Below, in pieces: positions 53,038 through 64,000 of a stretch of DNA of 64,000 bases (positions within the stretch are counted from its first letter, which is position 1; each line of letters starts with the position of its first letter). The DNA lies in NCBI GenBank assembly GCA_947179485.1, contig OX359247.1, forward strand, positions 36,928,801 through 36,992,800, read 5' to 3'. Source of the stretch: Allacma fusca. Its lineage: Eukaryota > Arthropoda > Collembola > Symphypleona > Sminthuridae. The position numbers and the translations under genes were made by a program. A model generated the notes under the pieces. It saw only the letters and a list, made by a program, of their open reading frames with translations. It had not been told where the DNA came from and ran no database searches.

Positions 53038-53236
53038 ATGTGAAGCCTGTCATGGATTGTTCTCCCCAGCCAGATTCGTAGCTCACTCACATGACCGGTC
53101 GGAGAATCGAACGTGTCACTGGGGCTTTGATACGGCCAACTGGCGTCACTATCTCCTGCTGAACAAAAAGCATGAAGACTCGAGCCGAGAAGCCATTCTT
53201 AAGGACTTTAAAGCAAAATATGATCACAAACGAAAG
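53038..53236 (+). CDS. Ski/SnoN-family corepressor, third coding exon (residues 446-512, C-terminus not seen)
   Basis: Supplies the core of the SAND-like domain. The split Glu codon is completed by the first base, then CEACHGLFSPARFVAHSH at 447-464 and ENRTCHWGFDTANWRHYLLL at 468-487. In Ski this zinc-stabilised fold binds the Smad4 MH2 domain and competes with R-Smads. Cys447, Cys450, His462/His464 and Cys472/His473 are the evident metal-ligand candidates, and the TCHWGFD...NWR loop matches the Smad4-contact region. A charged helix-like tail (SSREAILKDFKAKYDHKRK) corresponds to the segment just after SAND in vertebrate Ski. The exon ends on a complete codon at a GTAAGA donor (53237), so the protein continues. 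The linker and C-terminal coiled coil were not identified in the remaining 10.8 kb. Confidence 0.96.
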
Positions 53237-56200
53237 GTAAGAGACGTTACAGTCAGTTAGGCTCATGTCATATCTCTAATCATTTGAGACCCTCACGATA
53301 TATATGTATTTGCTGCATTTGCATATTTATTCCTATACTCATATTTTGTATGAAAAGAAAATATACATATCATCCAATCATTTAAAATCTTGTATAAAAT
53401 ATTATATATTCGGTTGAACCTTGGATAAGCTCAAAGTCCCAGGATATGTAAGTATAAGGAGATGGCGAGTGAGCCTGTACAATCCATGAATCTTCCTTCT
53501 CTGTATTAAACCTCTGGTGACGGCCATCATAATTGCATAAATGATGGGATGATAGGATCTGTGCATTACATTTGCATGTATGAGTGTATAGGAAAAAAAA
53601 AAGGATTCACATTGCATCGAATGTGCATTTTCCGAGATGTACACAAGCCGAATAAGCGATTAGGATTTGGAGCAAAAGTCTGGATGTCAGCGCTTTTTCA
53701 GTATGAGGAGGTCAGAGGGGATGAATTCAATGTCACGGTCTGCACTCTACAGGAAGGTGCATACAATGGAGTCAGGGAACTCTTGATCTTGAATTTTGAC
53801 TCCCATGTGTGATCTAATGGTTGGAAGCTGATCTCACTCACGTCGTTTTGTTCTTGACAGTTTATTCCTTGTAAATGCCTGATTGACTCCGTATTTAAAT
53901 TATACTTCATATATAAGTATAAGTATATACTTCAATTTACACGAGAGGGGATGCAATCAAACAAAATGACTATTCACAGAGAGAGGAGATCCCAGCCGGC
54001 TAATAGGCAGGCAGTCTTGACGACTTGAGATTCAGCGTGGCTGAATAATATGACTTGAGGATAAAATTGTCCGTCAGTAGATACTTAAAATACATACTTT
54101 TTCCTATTTAATAATCTCGTGTCATAAATGCTATTACACTAGTCAAGGATCGTTTAGTATTCCAGTTCAGATGGCAGACAACGTTTTTATAACTTGTCAT
54201 ATTTCAAAGTCCATGTTTCTATGTATTTGTACTTTCATCTCTATCAAATTCCTGGACCTTACGAAACCCTCCGATGAAAATTGAGCATCACCTTAGAGTT
54301 TTAAGTAGATACCTGTTTTTTGTGGTAACTAAACTGAGTTGTATGCATTACAGGAATTGTCGCGTGTATGTAAAATTACGTATGAGTACAGAGATATATG
54401 TACATAATTACAAATATGATTTAGGTATATGATTTTAGAATGAAATGGGAAAAATCTTTTCAACAAAAAACTGGAAACAAAGTTACAAACAAACTTATTA
54501 TCTACTTTATGTAGTTTTCTGTTTCAATTGCTCAAAAAACGTTCACATTTTGACTCAAGATTTAAGCATCGTAAATCTCATGTGAAAACTCTGATTACTT
54601 TTCCAATACCAATCTCCCTGTGAGTCTTCACTAAGTTACAGTACATACTTAGTTGAGTTTTTCGAGGGTGGATTTTATCCGATGCCTTAATAAAAAATAC
54701 ATGTACAAAGGAAATATATGTATCTACCTGGAAATTGAAATGACATATTCAGTTTTTACTCCTGGAATAAAGTTTAGGGATTGTCAATCCATTGGATTTT
54801 AGGATTTAACTTACTTTCTCAATCCTGTGATTTAATAACTTTACTTTTAGTGTTTTAAACTTGTAAAGTTGAAGGACTAACTTTCTCCATACAAAGTTCC
54901 TACTGACAGTATGTTGCTCTATGGTTAGTTAGAAGGAAAAAAAAAGACTCAAGTGTTATTTACCTGCCCTTGAAATTCGTAGGAATTTGATAAAGTCCCG
55001 ATATCCACGAGGAGTGTGTGTCATAAACTTTTTCCCCTTAACTTTAAAATCAGGAAGAATTTCTATGAGAATAAAAATACATTTGATTGAGCAACCCTAC
55101 TGTGAGTCATTTGAAATTCAGAGAAATTCAGAGTAGGTAAAAATATATGTAAAATACCATATAATAGTTGGCTGGAAATTAAACTGAATTTTATATTCTA
55201 AAGGTAGGAAGGATTCCTACTTTTAATCTGAATCTCATGCATCCCATCATGAAATGTTCATTCCTATCAGTCTTGATCAACTCTATTAAATTCCTTTCAA
55301 AGATTTATTTTTCTCTTTACTTCAAAACTATTTTACTCAAATTAACCTTGTAGATCAATATTAATGATTAAGCCGGAGATATCTCTTTCAGGAAGGGATC
55401 TCCTCTGATTTAGTTTCATCTGCAGCCATGTAGTCAATATCCCCCTCGAGGTTTGGAGTGTACTGTAAGTGGACTGAGTGTTCTTGAAATGAATTAAAAT
55501 CTGTTATTGGGAAGGAAGGGAATGTATTTGCACAAGTTTCAGGTGGTTGTCTCTCCAAGTCGATATTTTTCTGTAGTCCGTAAATATATAACTTTATATC
55601 TTTGAAAATGGTGGAATCAAAGTAAATAAATCGATTTGACCGGGCTGTTGTAGGATATTGTGATTATGTGTCCCTCTGCCTGTGAAATTCCATTGAGTCT
55701 ATGTAAAATAGTGTACTCGTACAAATGTACTGTTGAGACAGGCATTGTTGTAATATCACATATATAGTAGTCTGGGATTTCAACTCCAGTCATCTCCCCT
55801 TAATAAACAAGTCCAAACGATCCGTGAGTTAGTGCTGGTACAAGAATAGACGCCCCTACATATGTACTATGTACAGTAGAATAAAATCTTTATAGAATGT
55901 ATTAAAACATAATACAATACATAGAGTATCTACATATATCCAACTCTTCCACTTCTTTCCTTTTAAAATCTCTTGAGAGTTTTAAAGAAGTCAGTCGGCA
56001 ATTCAGATGATGTGAAGTTTCTCTCAAGGGGTTTCTCCATTTACTCAGTCTCCTGTGCTTGCGGGGTGAGTCTCAATATTTGCCATGTTACGGGGAAGTA
56101 GATAGTACTGTAGTATTATTACAACGTCAGTTGCAGTTATAAAATACATCAGTACCTTTTGAGACTGCTCCATTGGCAGTAGTCAGAGTCAGAGGAAAAC

Positions 56201-56366
56201 TTGTTCCCATTGTGGCTCTGACTTCAAAACCATCTGTTTAGTATTCGGTGGAAACTCCTATTAAAAATTTCAAGTTTCATGAAAGTCATGAAGTGGTAAT
56301 GGTTGTTTAACTGTCAATAATAATCGTATCCTTTATCTTCCCTCAACCTTCTCATTCCTCTCAAAG

Positions 56367-56431
56367 ACCTACAAGGAAGCTCCCCACTCACAGCTCGGAG
56401 ATGACGGTGCAAGGGCTGAGAGTCTCCAAAG
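56367..56431 (+). CDS. Weak candidate for a further Ski-family exon
   Basis: It is preceded by an excellent pyrimidine tract and AG (CTTCTCATTCCTCTCAAAG). The frame that matches the phase-0 exit of the third exon is open for 21 codons, reading TYKEAPHSQLGDDGARAESL, a polar composition expected of the Ski linker. The following donor, GTTTTT, is poor, and no sequence match to known Ski linkers can be claimed. Confidence 0.15.
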
Positions 56432-59400
56432 GTTTTTTTTTTTAAAAATCCAGCGTTGACACTCGCAATTTAAAGGAAAATGTGGGATTGGAGAGACAAA
56501 CGATGAGATGAGATTTGAATTGCAGAGACATTCCTTTGGGTGTTGGGAGAGAAGACTGAGAAGTGTGAGGATTGGGAGTGAGATAGCGCCGACATATACA
56601 TACAAATATGTAGATACCTCTACTCAAGTAATGTTGTAGATATCCGAAACACAGTTACATGAAAATAGTGTATGTAAATGAAAACAAGAGCAAGTCAATG
56701 ATGATAGGGACACTATATGCACTCTCTCTGTGTCTCTACATCACGACTCGGCGGCTTTGTTGTTGTGTACTGCATCTCTTGTGGATGTACCACATTGGCC
56801 ACCCCCAGTCGTTCCCTAACACGAAAACCGGGTCTTCAAGGACTCTGAATTCTAAATTTAATGCAAGTCTCTCGGAAAAATAGAGTCTTGGAACATTTTT
56901 GTCTCTCTCACTCCGTTCCTCCTGCATCAGGGTATATTCTACATATAAGCCAGGATAAGTTTCATTATCATACTTGACAACAACCCCAGGGAAAAAAAAT
57001 CCTATGTTTTGAGAATGGAATAGATACTAAGGTACTTGAGTATGTTTTCTACTCCGAGCTCCCAATAAAACCTTTACAAATTCAAAGGGGAGAGTTGAAA
57101 TTTGTAGTTTTGTTAAATACCATTTTGTCTCATTCCCAGCCTCATATGTACATATCTCTGGATTGACAAACCTTCTAGGAGATTTTAAGGGAAATAAAGA
57201 AAAAGGATGTAATTTTGCAAAAGTAATGCATTCTTTGGCATTAGTGTTTCGGTCTCGGAGGACGTACACTACATCAGGGGGTACATATGTACATACGTCC
57301 CTGCGTATGTACCTATGCAGTATGATGTAGGCATGATGGTTGTGGAAGATAAGTCTGAATATTTAATACGCTTTGGTGTATCCGCCGACAAATATTTTTT
57401 CCTCCTTGTCTCGATCCAGTTATTCATAGAAACTCCGCTAGTTCCTGTATGTATTTTTACTATTGATACGTAAATGATATGCACGCTCGGGGCGACGAGA
57501 CCTGATAGTAACTCCTGTACTTACGTTTGTTTGTCTATCATTGACGTAGATGGAAAATATTTTAGTAGTCGGTTTCCTCCATTCCCAATGGTTTCATGAG
57601 TCTGTCTTACATAAGTTCCTGAGCTAAAACAATGGGACATATTGTTGAGGTTAACAATGCACATGGACGTCAAGAGAGCTGCATGGTAACCTTCAGTTGG
57701 AAATGGTAGGAAATGTGTTTTATTTTTGAGCAGGGGACATACACATGTATAGCACCATCAAGACGATATGTTGTACAATTTTAACGTGTCGTTTCCTTGT
57801 GTAATATCTATAGTGGAGTCAATTCCCCGATTTTCCTTCCCTCGTTGACTATAAGTATAACCTAGCTGTGAAGTGTCTGATCGATTAAATTTTTAAAAAT
57901 TCAATGAGAATGCTTGTTGAGTTTTAAGGTTTCCGTGGAAGGCCATGCTGTAACCAGCAGATTTGTAAGACGTAGTTGTTGTTGAGTTATTTATCATGAC
58001 ACAGACAGCAATTTCCTATCAGTTACTCCTCACAAATAGTATCCTACCCTACTGATTACAAGTCTATTTAACCTTTACAGTATATATACTGAAGTTAAGG
58101 GAAACTTAAAACTTTACTTTCTGTAAATGACAGAGTCACTCTCTGGACTGCAGTCACAAGCGTACATTTGTTTGTTCAATTTCAGTCACAATTGTACAGT
58201 ACTCGGAAGGTTTATGGGGTTAGATATGTACATGCTACAAAATATGTGAGCGTATGTCCCAATAAGTAGATACTCATATATATCATGTCTCTGGAATTAC
58301 TTGGGTTCAAATCCACAGTTAGGATTAATTTTTTTTTCAGTTACATCCTCATGGCATTTTAGTCCTAATTAAAATGAAGTCCCAAAGTGTACCGAGTTGG
58401 GAGAATGTTCCAGGGAATTTTCTCTCAAGTGCTTGCTTTAGCCAATTCAAAGAGCTAGCGCATATTACTTTTGGGAAGTAGTTGAGCGTTGTATTTGGAA
58501 AAGTGAAAGACTGAATATTAGATTTCTCTACGTATGGGATTCCTCCACATCTCTCCCGGACTCATTTCAATGAACTTCATTTTATTTCTCTGGAGTATCC
58601 ACTTGAGGGAGGAATACAAGAGCATAGGAGTTGAGCCTATGATGACTTTCCCCGCTGCACTCCTACATTGCAATGTCAAGATTTCCCTGGGCAGAGAGTA
58701 TATACTGTAGTATGAGAAGCAGAAGAAGTTCCCTCAAGGTTGTTTACGTAACCTGAGTTGAACCCGGTCAGATTTCATCTAGGGTGGGGGAACCAATTTA
58801 CGAACTTAGTTCCGAGCTGATTTGAATTCAAGGGAAACAAATAATCTGGGCTGGCGGCAAGTACTTATACGAGGAGTGAGGTGAGAAGTTTTACTCGCTC
58901 TGAAACGGACTCAAGTAAGAAAAGGGGAGAGAAAGTAAAGTCGGGAAGGTTTAATGAGATCACGAGGAGGAAGAAGTTTCATTGGATTCAAGAATTAAAT
59001 TGTTTACTTTGCAATTTTGTGGTGTTATTATAAGTCCTGGGGAAGTTAAAACAGATGGAGGTGCATGGGCTATGAGTATGAGTATACAGGCTTGATACTC
59101 AACTATACTTAGATATATGAAATTACATAATGACATTTCTCGGGTTCAAGTATCTGGTTTGTTATCAATAAATGACGCTAGTATCGGAGTACATATGACT
59201 TGTGTCATCCTCTATGATGATGTACGGCTGAGGGAATTAGTATACATAGTCTCTGGTGTCATGGCCATCTGAAATGAGTTCACCGTCAAGTTTATATCTG
59301 TGGGCTCTCTCGGTCCTGGACATGTGATTTATCTTGTGTTCATTGTATGCTCTTAGTCTCTCCGTCCCACTGAGTTCCTTTCCATCATGTAAGTATGTAC

Positions 59401-60575
59401 CTGTGGGGATGGTCATCTATGACAGATCCTCTCTTGGTTCATTCGGAGGGAAACGAAGCTTGAGTTTTCAATTTTCTCCCGTGTTATTACATGGTACTAT
59501 CTCCCTAAAAGATTAAACGTAATGGGATAGTAAAGGAAGGAAATTTGGGTTATGAGCAGGTCTCTGTATCTATCTATGTGTAAGTACTGGGGAAGTTTTT
59601 ACCATTCTTGAGCAATAATCAATGTACATGTGGAAGGGCTATTAAAGGCTTTATGACCGGGTGCCCGGGAGTTGACTACGGATGTGCATACAGTTCCCAT
59701 TCGGAAAACGTAAGGGTAATCTGGGAAGTTTGAGTTGAGTAGTAACAGGAGCTTTGGATGTTACAGGAGCTCCAGTACTAAGAGCTTACGAGTAACCTTG
59801 AAGGGGCAAAGGCTTTTCCAATGAAAAAAAAAGGCCGGTGATAAAAACCCGGTTTTGCTCCATACAAAAAAAAAAGGAGAAAATGTGAGGGAAAATGTTC
59901 TCACTCAGTCCTTTCTCTCCTCTGAAATGAAACTACTACAGTGGGAAAAGTTTCAATTTATTCCCTCGTTTCATCTCGCCTCTTGTTATTTAGGTATAGA
60001 GTAAGTATCCATCTACTCTTATGAATTCATGCATCCGTACAGAGTGGGATTCCAAGTATACATTGGTACTTTCACATTGAGACTTGTCACTTTTTACGTT
60101 TATTACAAAACATTGTACTGCTTCCAGAATACAAATACTAGTTTACGGAGTGAACAATCCTTTCAAACGGGGTTGTTTATAGGAAAGGTAGCGTTTCATT
60201 TATATGGCTTCACTCATATGTACATACTGTATGTACATGTACATGCACATATGTGCTTACGGGACTCAGCACGGGCGGAACAATGATGTGCAGTTAGGAA
60301 GATGTGCAGTACTCATCCCCTACAATATGTAGAATTGCATGAAGCAAATTACATATACAGATATGTATTTACATATGTACACTCCCCTCCGAAATGAGTC
60401 TGTCCTGTTCAAAGTCTCCTAGGAAAAGTGAAAGCTAGCCCAAACAGCTGGCTTAAGCAGACAAATGTAGGTACATATACATACTAATAATTTATGTACG
60501 CGACCGTGCATCCCATGAAAGTACAATTGGCTGTTTGAGAGTATGTTCCCCTTTATTATCCGAGCTGGCACTGAA

Positions 60576-60608
60576 ACACACACTCACACACACACACACA
60601 CACACACA
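60576..60608. repeat. (AC)n microsatellite
   Basis: AC/CA run of about 33 bp with one CT interruption. Confidence 0.9.
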
Positions 60609-60951
60609 TCCACATACAAAAAGTAATGGGAGTACAACGTACTTTGCTCTTACGAAGAGAAAATAATAATAAGGAGGAAAGCTCATTCAAACCTGTCTTT
60701 TCGTATCTCTGGAAAAGTCAACAAAAGGAAGTGAAGGCTTTATTGTGGGAAAAGTAGCTCCTACTATGAGAGCAGCGTCATATTTGTAAAGAGAGGGCTA
60801 ACGGTAGGAGAAACTCGAGATCATTCCTCGTACGTTGAACTCGGGAGGATTTTCAAGGTGAAATGTGGCTAAATCGGTGCACATGGGGCATGCATACATG
60901 TAAATGTTCTAGTGAAAGAGGAAGTTCGTATGTATGTATGTATGTACATAT

Positions 60952-60980
60952 ATGTGTGTGTATGTGTGTGTGTGTGTGTG
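60952..60980. repeat. (TG)n microsatellite
   Basis: TG run adjoining TATG tetranucleotides, about 29 bp. Confidence 0.9.
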
Positions 60981-63341
60981 CCTGGAAGTGCATGACTCTT
61001 GTTTAGAGCTAGCTAGTAGCTTCTGCACGTCGGTTTTTCCACCCTAATGCTCCATTGGTAGTAAGATGTGAGGAGAATCCCGGGTATCGACATCAAAGTC
61101 TTCTGGCTTTGGTGGGAAATTGCAGTCAGTACATTTCAGTTGCAGTGGAAAGTGAACTGCGAAACTGGATCAGTGAGGAAGGAGGCTGTAGGCTTTGAAG
61201 TACTATCCGGCATGTATGTATTATGTATGTATAGATATTACAGTATGCACAAACTAATTGCATTTGTATGTACCTTCCCTGAAAAATCCTTCAGGACCAT
61301 TGGTTGCTAGTCTCCGTAATTTTATTTGGGGACGTACATACATAGATGTCCTTTAGTAATAATTGCAGATCATGATATTCCCCAGGAAGTACATACATAC
61401 ATAGTCACATACTACGGAATTACTACCTTCCGGAATTGACACCTTATTTTATTGCTGGCTTTGTCCAATGTAATTGCATCCTTTTAGTGACTTACACTAG
61501 ATATACTCAAAGTCTAAGTGTCTAATCTTTGGAGTATCTACATGTTTACAAAATATATCAAGTAAGAAATTCATAGCATATGTCTCTATAATATTTTATA
61601 TATAACAGATGTTGTAATGGTGAAACTATTCAGAGAGTTCCATGGCTCTTGAAATTGCGTTTCAACACGGGAAAGAATCAATGAACTTTTGGGTTATGGA
61701 TTTACGTCGTAAATTGGTTTCAATGTTCGTAAGGGTCGACCTAGTTCATTTAGAATTGAGTGGGTCCAGTTATGGGTGTAAGAGTGAGGATACTGTAGAC
61801 TGTAGTTTCTGTTGGAACTATGGAACTTGTTAAGGAAGTTTATGTCTAGAATGTTCAAGGGTCTTCTTAGAATTTATATATGACTAGGCGGCTATAGCTT
61901 ATATAGGAGAAATACGAGACATGTGTCCATACATGCTTCGAAACCACATTAGTACATGGTGAGATTGATAAGGAGTCGGGCATTCATCACTGGAAAGGTA
62001 CGAAGTCTAGTAAAGGCTTTGCTGTAATATAGAAGTAATGATAGAATACCGGTGGGAACATGTTGGTTGCCCGAAAGGACTCTGAGACACGACTCTCGTT
62101 GAATGTCTCAAGGTAAACTCGGGACGTGGGGTACATCTGGCGTGCAGTACTGAAAATGAGATATTTATGGGCGACCCCCCTTTAAGCATTTTGAGGATGT
62201 TACCTGCATATGTACACATTGTAGTTACATACTGTACATAATAATTTCGAACAAGTATAATTTCTAAATAAACTCCATCGATCCAGCTTCGGTCACACAG
62301 GATGTTAAAATTAGTATTTTCACCCGGGATGTGGGCTTTAATATTTTTGAACTAGCAGTTGAGCCGTGGATTTTTTCTACAGGTTGTGTAATATCAAATT
62401 CCACGAATCGGTTTGAAATATCCGTCAGTGTAAGGATTCGACGTGGATTTAGGTCAGGCTGTCCTTACTTCTATCTCGGAGAATTTTTTCTTGGAATTTG
62501 AATTCTTTTGTCGAGAGTCCTATCCTCAGGCATACTGTTTCAATTTTATGTACTGACTAAGTCAAAGGTCTAGGGTCTCATGTATGCATTAAGTGGCCTG
62601 TTATAGCGAGTTAGGTTCTTAACTTAAATTTTTCCAGTATGTATGTTTGAAGTAAAAGGGAAATTGTGTAGTCTTTTTAGGTTCAATGGCTTTAAAGTAT
62701 TTTTTTTTGACTTATTAGCTATATAGGGATTTCAACAGCTACTATAGTACAGTAGTGTCTTGAAAGAGCGAATTTGAGAGGTGGAAAGAGAAGGAATTCA
62801 AAATGGTAGGAAAGCCGTATTTTTCTGGGAATTTGACTATTTTATTTTGCACTTGAACAAAGCCCAACGACTTTCACCATGCAAGATTATGACCAATGGG
62901 TTATCCTTTGGGGTTAATGTGTTGGGTTCAATTGAGTATAGAGCGGAACGGTCTGGTTACAGGGGAATGTGAGGCTTGTGGGCATATGTTTGGTTGGGGT
63001 GATGGAGTCTTTGGGAGGTAATATAAAACACATTTCTTTTTGAATATGAATTGCCGAGTTGCCGGCATGGGTTAAATAAATACTCCGTTGATGGTATGCA
63101 AGAATTAGCAGATACTCTAGTAGCTCCGTCATAAATCTGCATGCGCTAATGATACCAAATGTACTGACATCCATACAAAGATGTATATATGCATGGACTG
63201 TAGGAATAGAGATTGCATTTGGAATAAGAACTCACAGTGTGGCGGCACCACGGTGGAATCAAAATTCAACTCAAATGTCATTTATGCTTTTACTCTGACA
63301 ATACTATATGAAGCCAGGTCTGGCTGTACACACGACACACT

Positions 63342-63367
63342 CACACACACACACACACACACACACA
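63342..63367. repeat. (AC)n microsatellite
   Basis: AC/CA run of about 26 bp near the right edge. Confidence 0.9.
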
Positions 63368-64000
63368 TTTCCTTTTTAATACTTGAAGATTTTATGAGAA
63401 GTTTTTTTTTTGCAACATCACTTGTACATATGAGCGTGTGTGCGTGTGTTCTATCATAGAAATATGTAACTCTCCAGAACTCTGTCTGCAGGAGTAATTA
63501 CTTACGGCTTTATGATCTCTAAATTCAACTCTCGTGTATAAAGTCATGGTTGAGATCGGGTTGTTTGTTGCTCTGAAGAAATTATGATCCGTTTTAAAGA
63601 TAAAAGACTTGCACCGCTTGCAGTTTATTTATTGGGTTTTTAATGGCGAGTGCGACGGATGCGAATGACGACCATGTTTCTAAAACAGTTAATTTGTAGG
63701 CGTAGGAAAAGTCAGTAGTCAGCTTTATTTAGAAAGCGAGACCCTGTTGTCAAGTGTGTTATCAAGTCTTGTTTTTATCTAGTTACTGTGTCGGGAGGAG
63801 AAAAATATTCCGGCTCAACTCGTACCCTTATGTACGCATCATATGTAATTATCTAGAGATGCTGTATATAGATTTGTACGCGTGTATCTTCATGTAAAAG
63901 TATAGTGAGAGATGGAAAAAGTAATCAGTGCTTATTGAATGATTCAAGTGGAATTTTAAATCAGTCCTCAGATCTTTTATGGCTGTCTCTAAGGAAGCGA

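Larger units (their letters stand above)
53237..64000. other. Downstream intron sequence, possibly with unrecognised exons
   Basis: The third exon leaves through a GTAAGA donor, so at least the left part is intron. No heptad-rich coiled-coil coding segment was found. Candidate exons at 56367-56431 and 58341-58478 are discussed in the findings. Microsatellites occur at 60576, 60952 and 63342. Confidence 0.6.

Overview
The window looks like AT-rich nuclear DNA from an animal, most likely an arthropod. Coding sequence is split by introns with GT...AG borders. Dinucleotide microsatellites are abundant, and motifs such as TATGTATG, TACATATGTA and GTAGATAC recur throughout. The style of the repeats reminds me of copepods such as sea lice, but that species-level idea is only an impression. 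I see no bacterial, organellar or viral gene organisation, no tRNA or rRNA, and no CRISPR array.

The one gene identified with confidence is a plus-strand Ski/SnoN (Drosophila Snoo-type) transcriptional corepressor. Three coding exons are visible: 28280-29317, 47730-48028 and 53038-53236. They are separated by introns of about 18.4 kb and 5.0 kb and join in frame into 512 codons with no stop. In order, the product has an N-terminal R-Smad-binding motif, a long Ser/Gly/Pro-rich low-complexity segment, the Ski/Sno/Dac (DHD) domain and the SAND-like Smad4-binding domain. A good 3' splice site lies six bases before the first ATG, so at least one upstream exon, probably non-coding, exists. The C-terminal coiled coil and the stop codon are not recognised and probably lie right of the window. 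Two weak candidate exons in the last 11 kb are noted.

Left of the gene (1-28273) is mostly repeat-rich DNA without recognisable genes. Its best-defined element is a 607-bp non-autonomous DNA transposon at 5945-6551. It has 20-bp imperfect terminal inverted repeats, an 8-bp target-site duplication, and two subterminal blocks each holding eight GGTCC/GGACC motifs. This fits a hAT-like MITE. Four short ORFs look more protein-like than their surroundings but are not identified: 12309-12556 (+), 15054-15358 (-), 15441-15522 (-) and 17839-17922 (-, resembling a signal peptide). They may be exons of other genes.

The introns (29318-47729, 48029-53037) and the right flank (53237-64000) hold microsatellites and AT-rich sequence but nothing else I can support.
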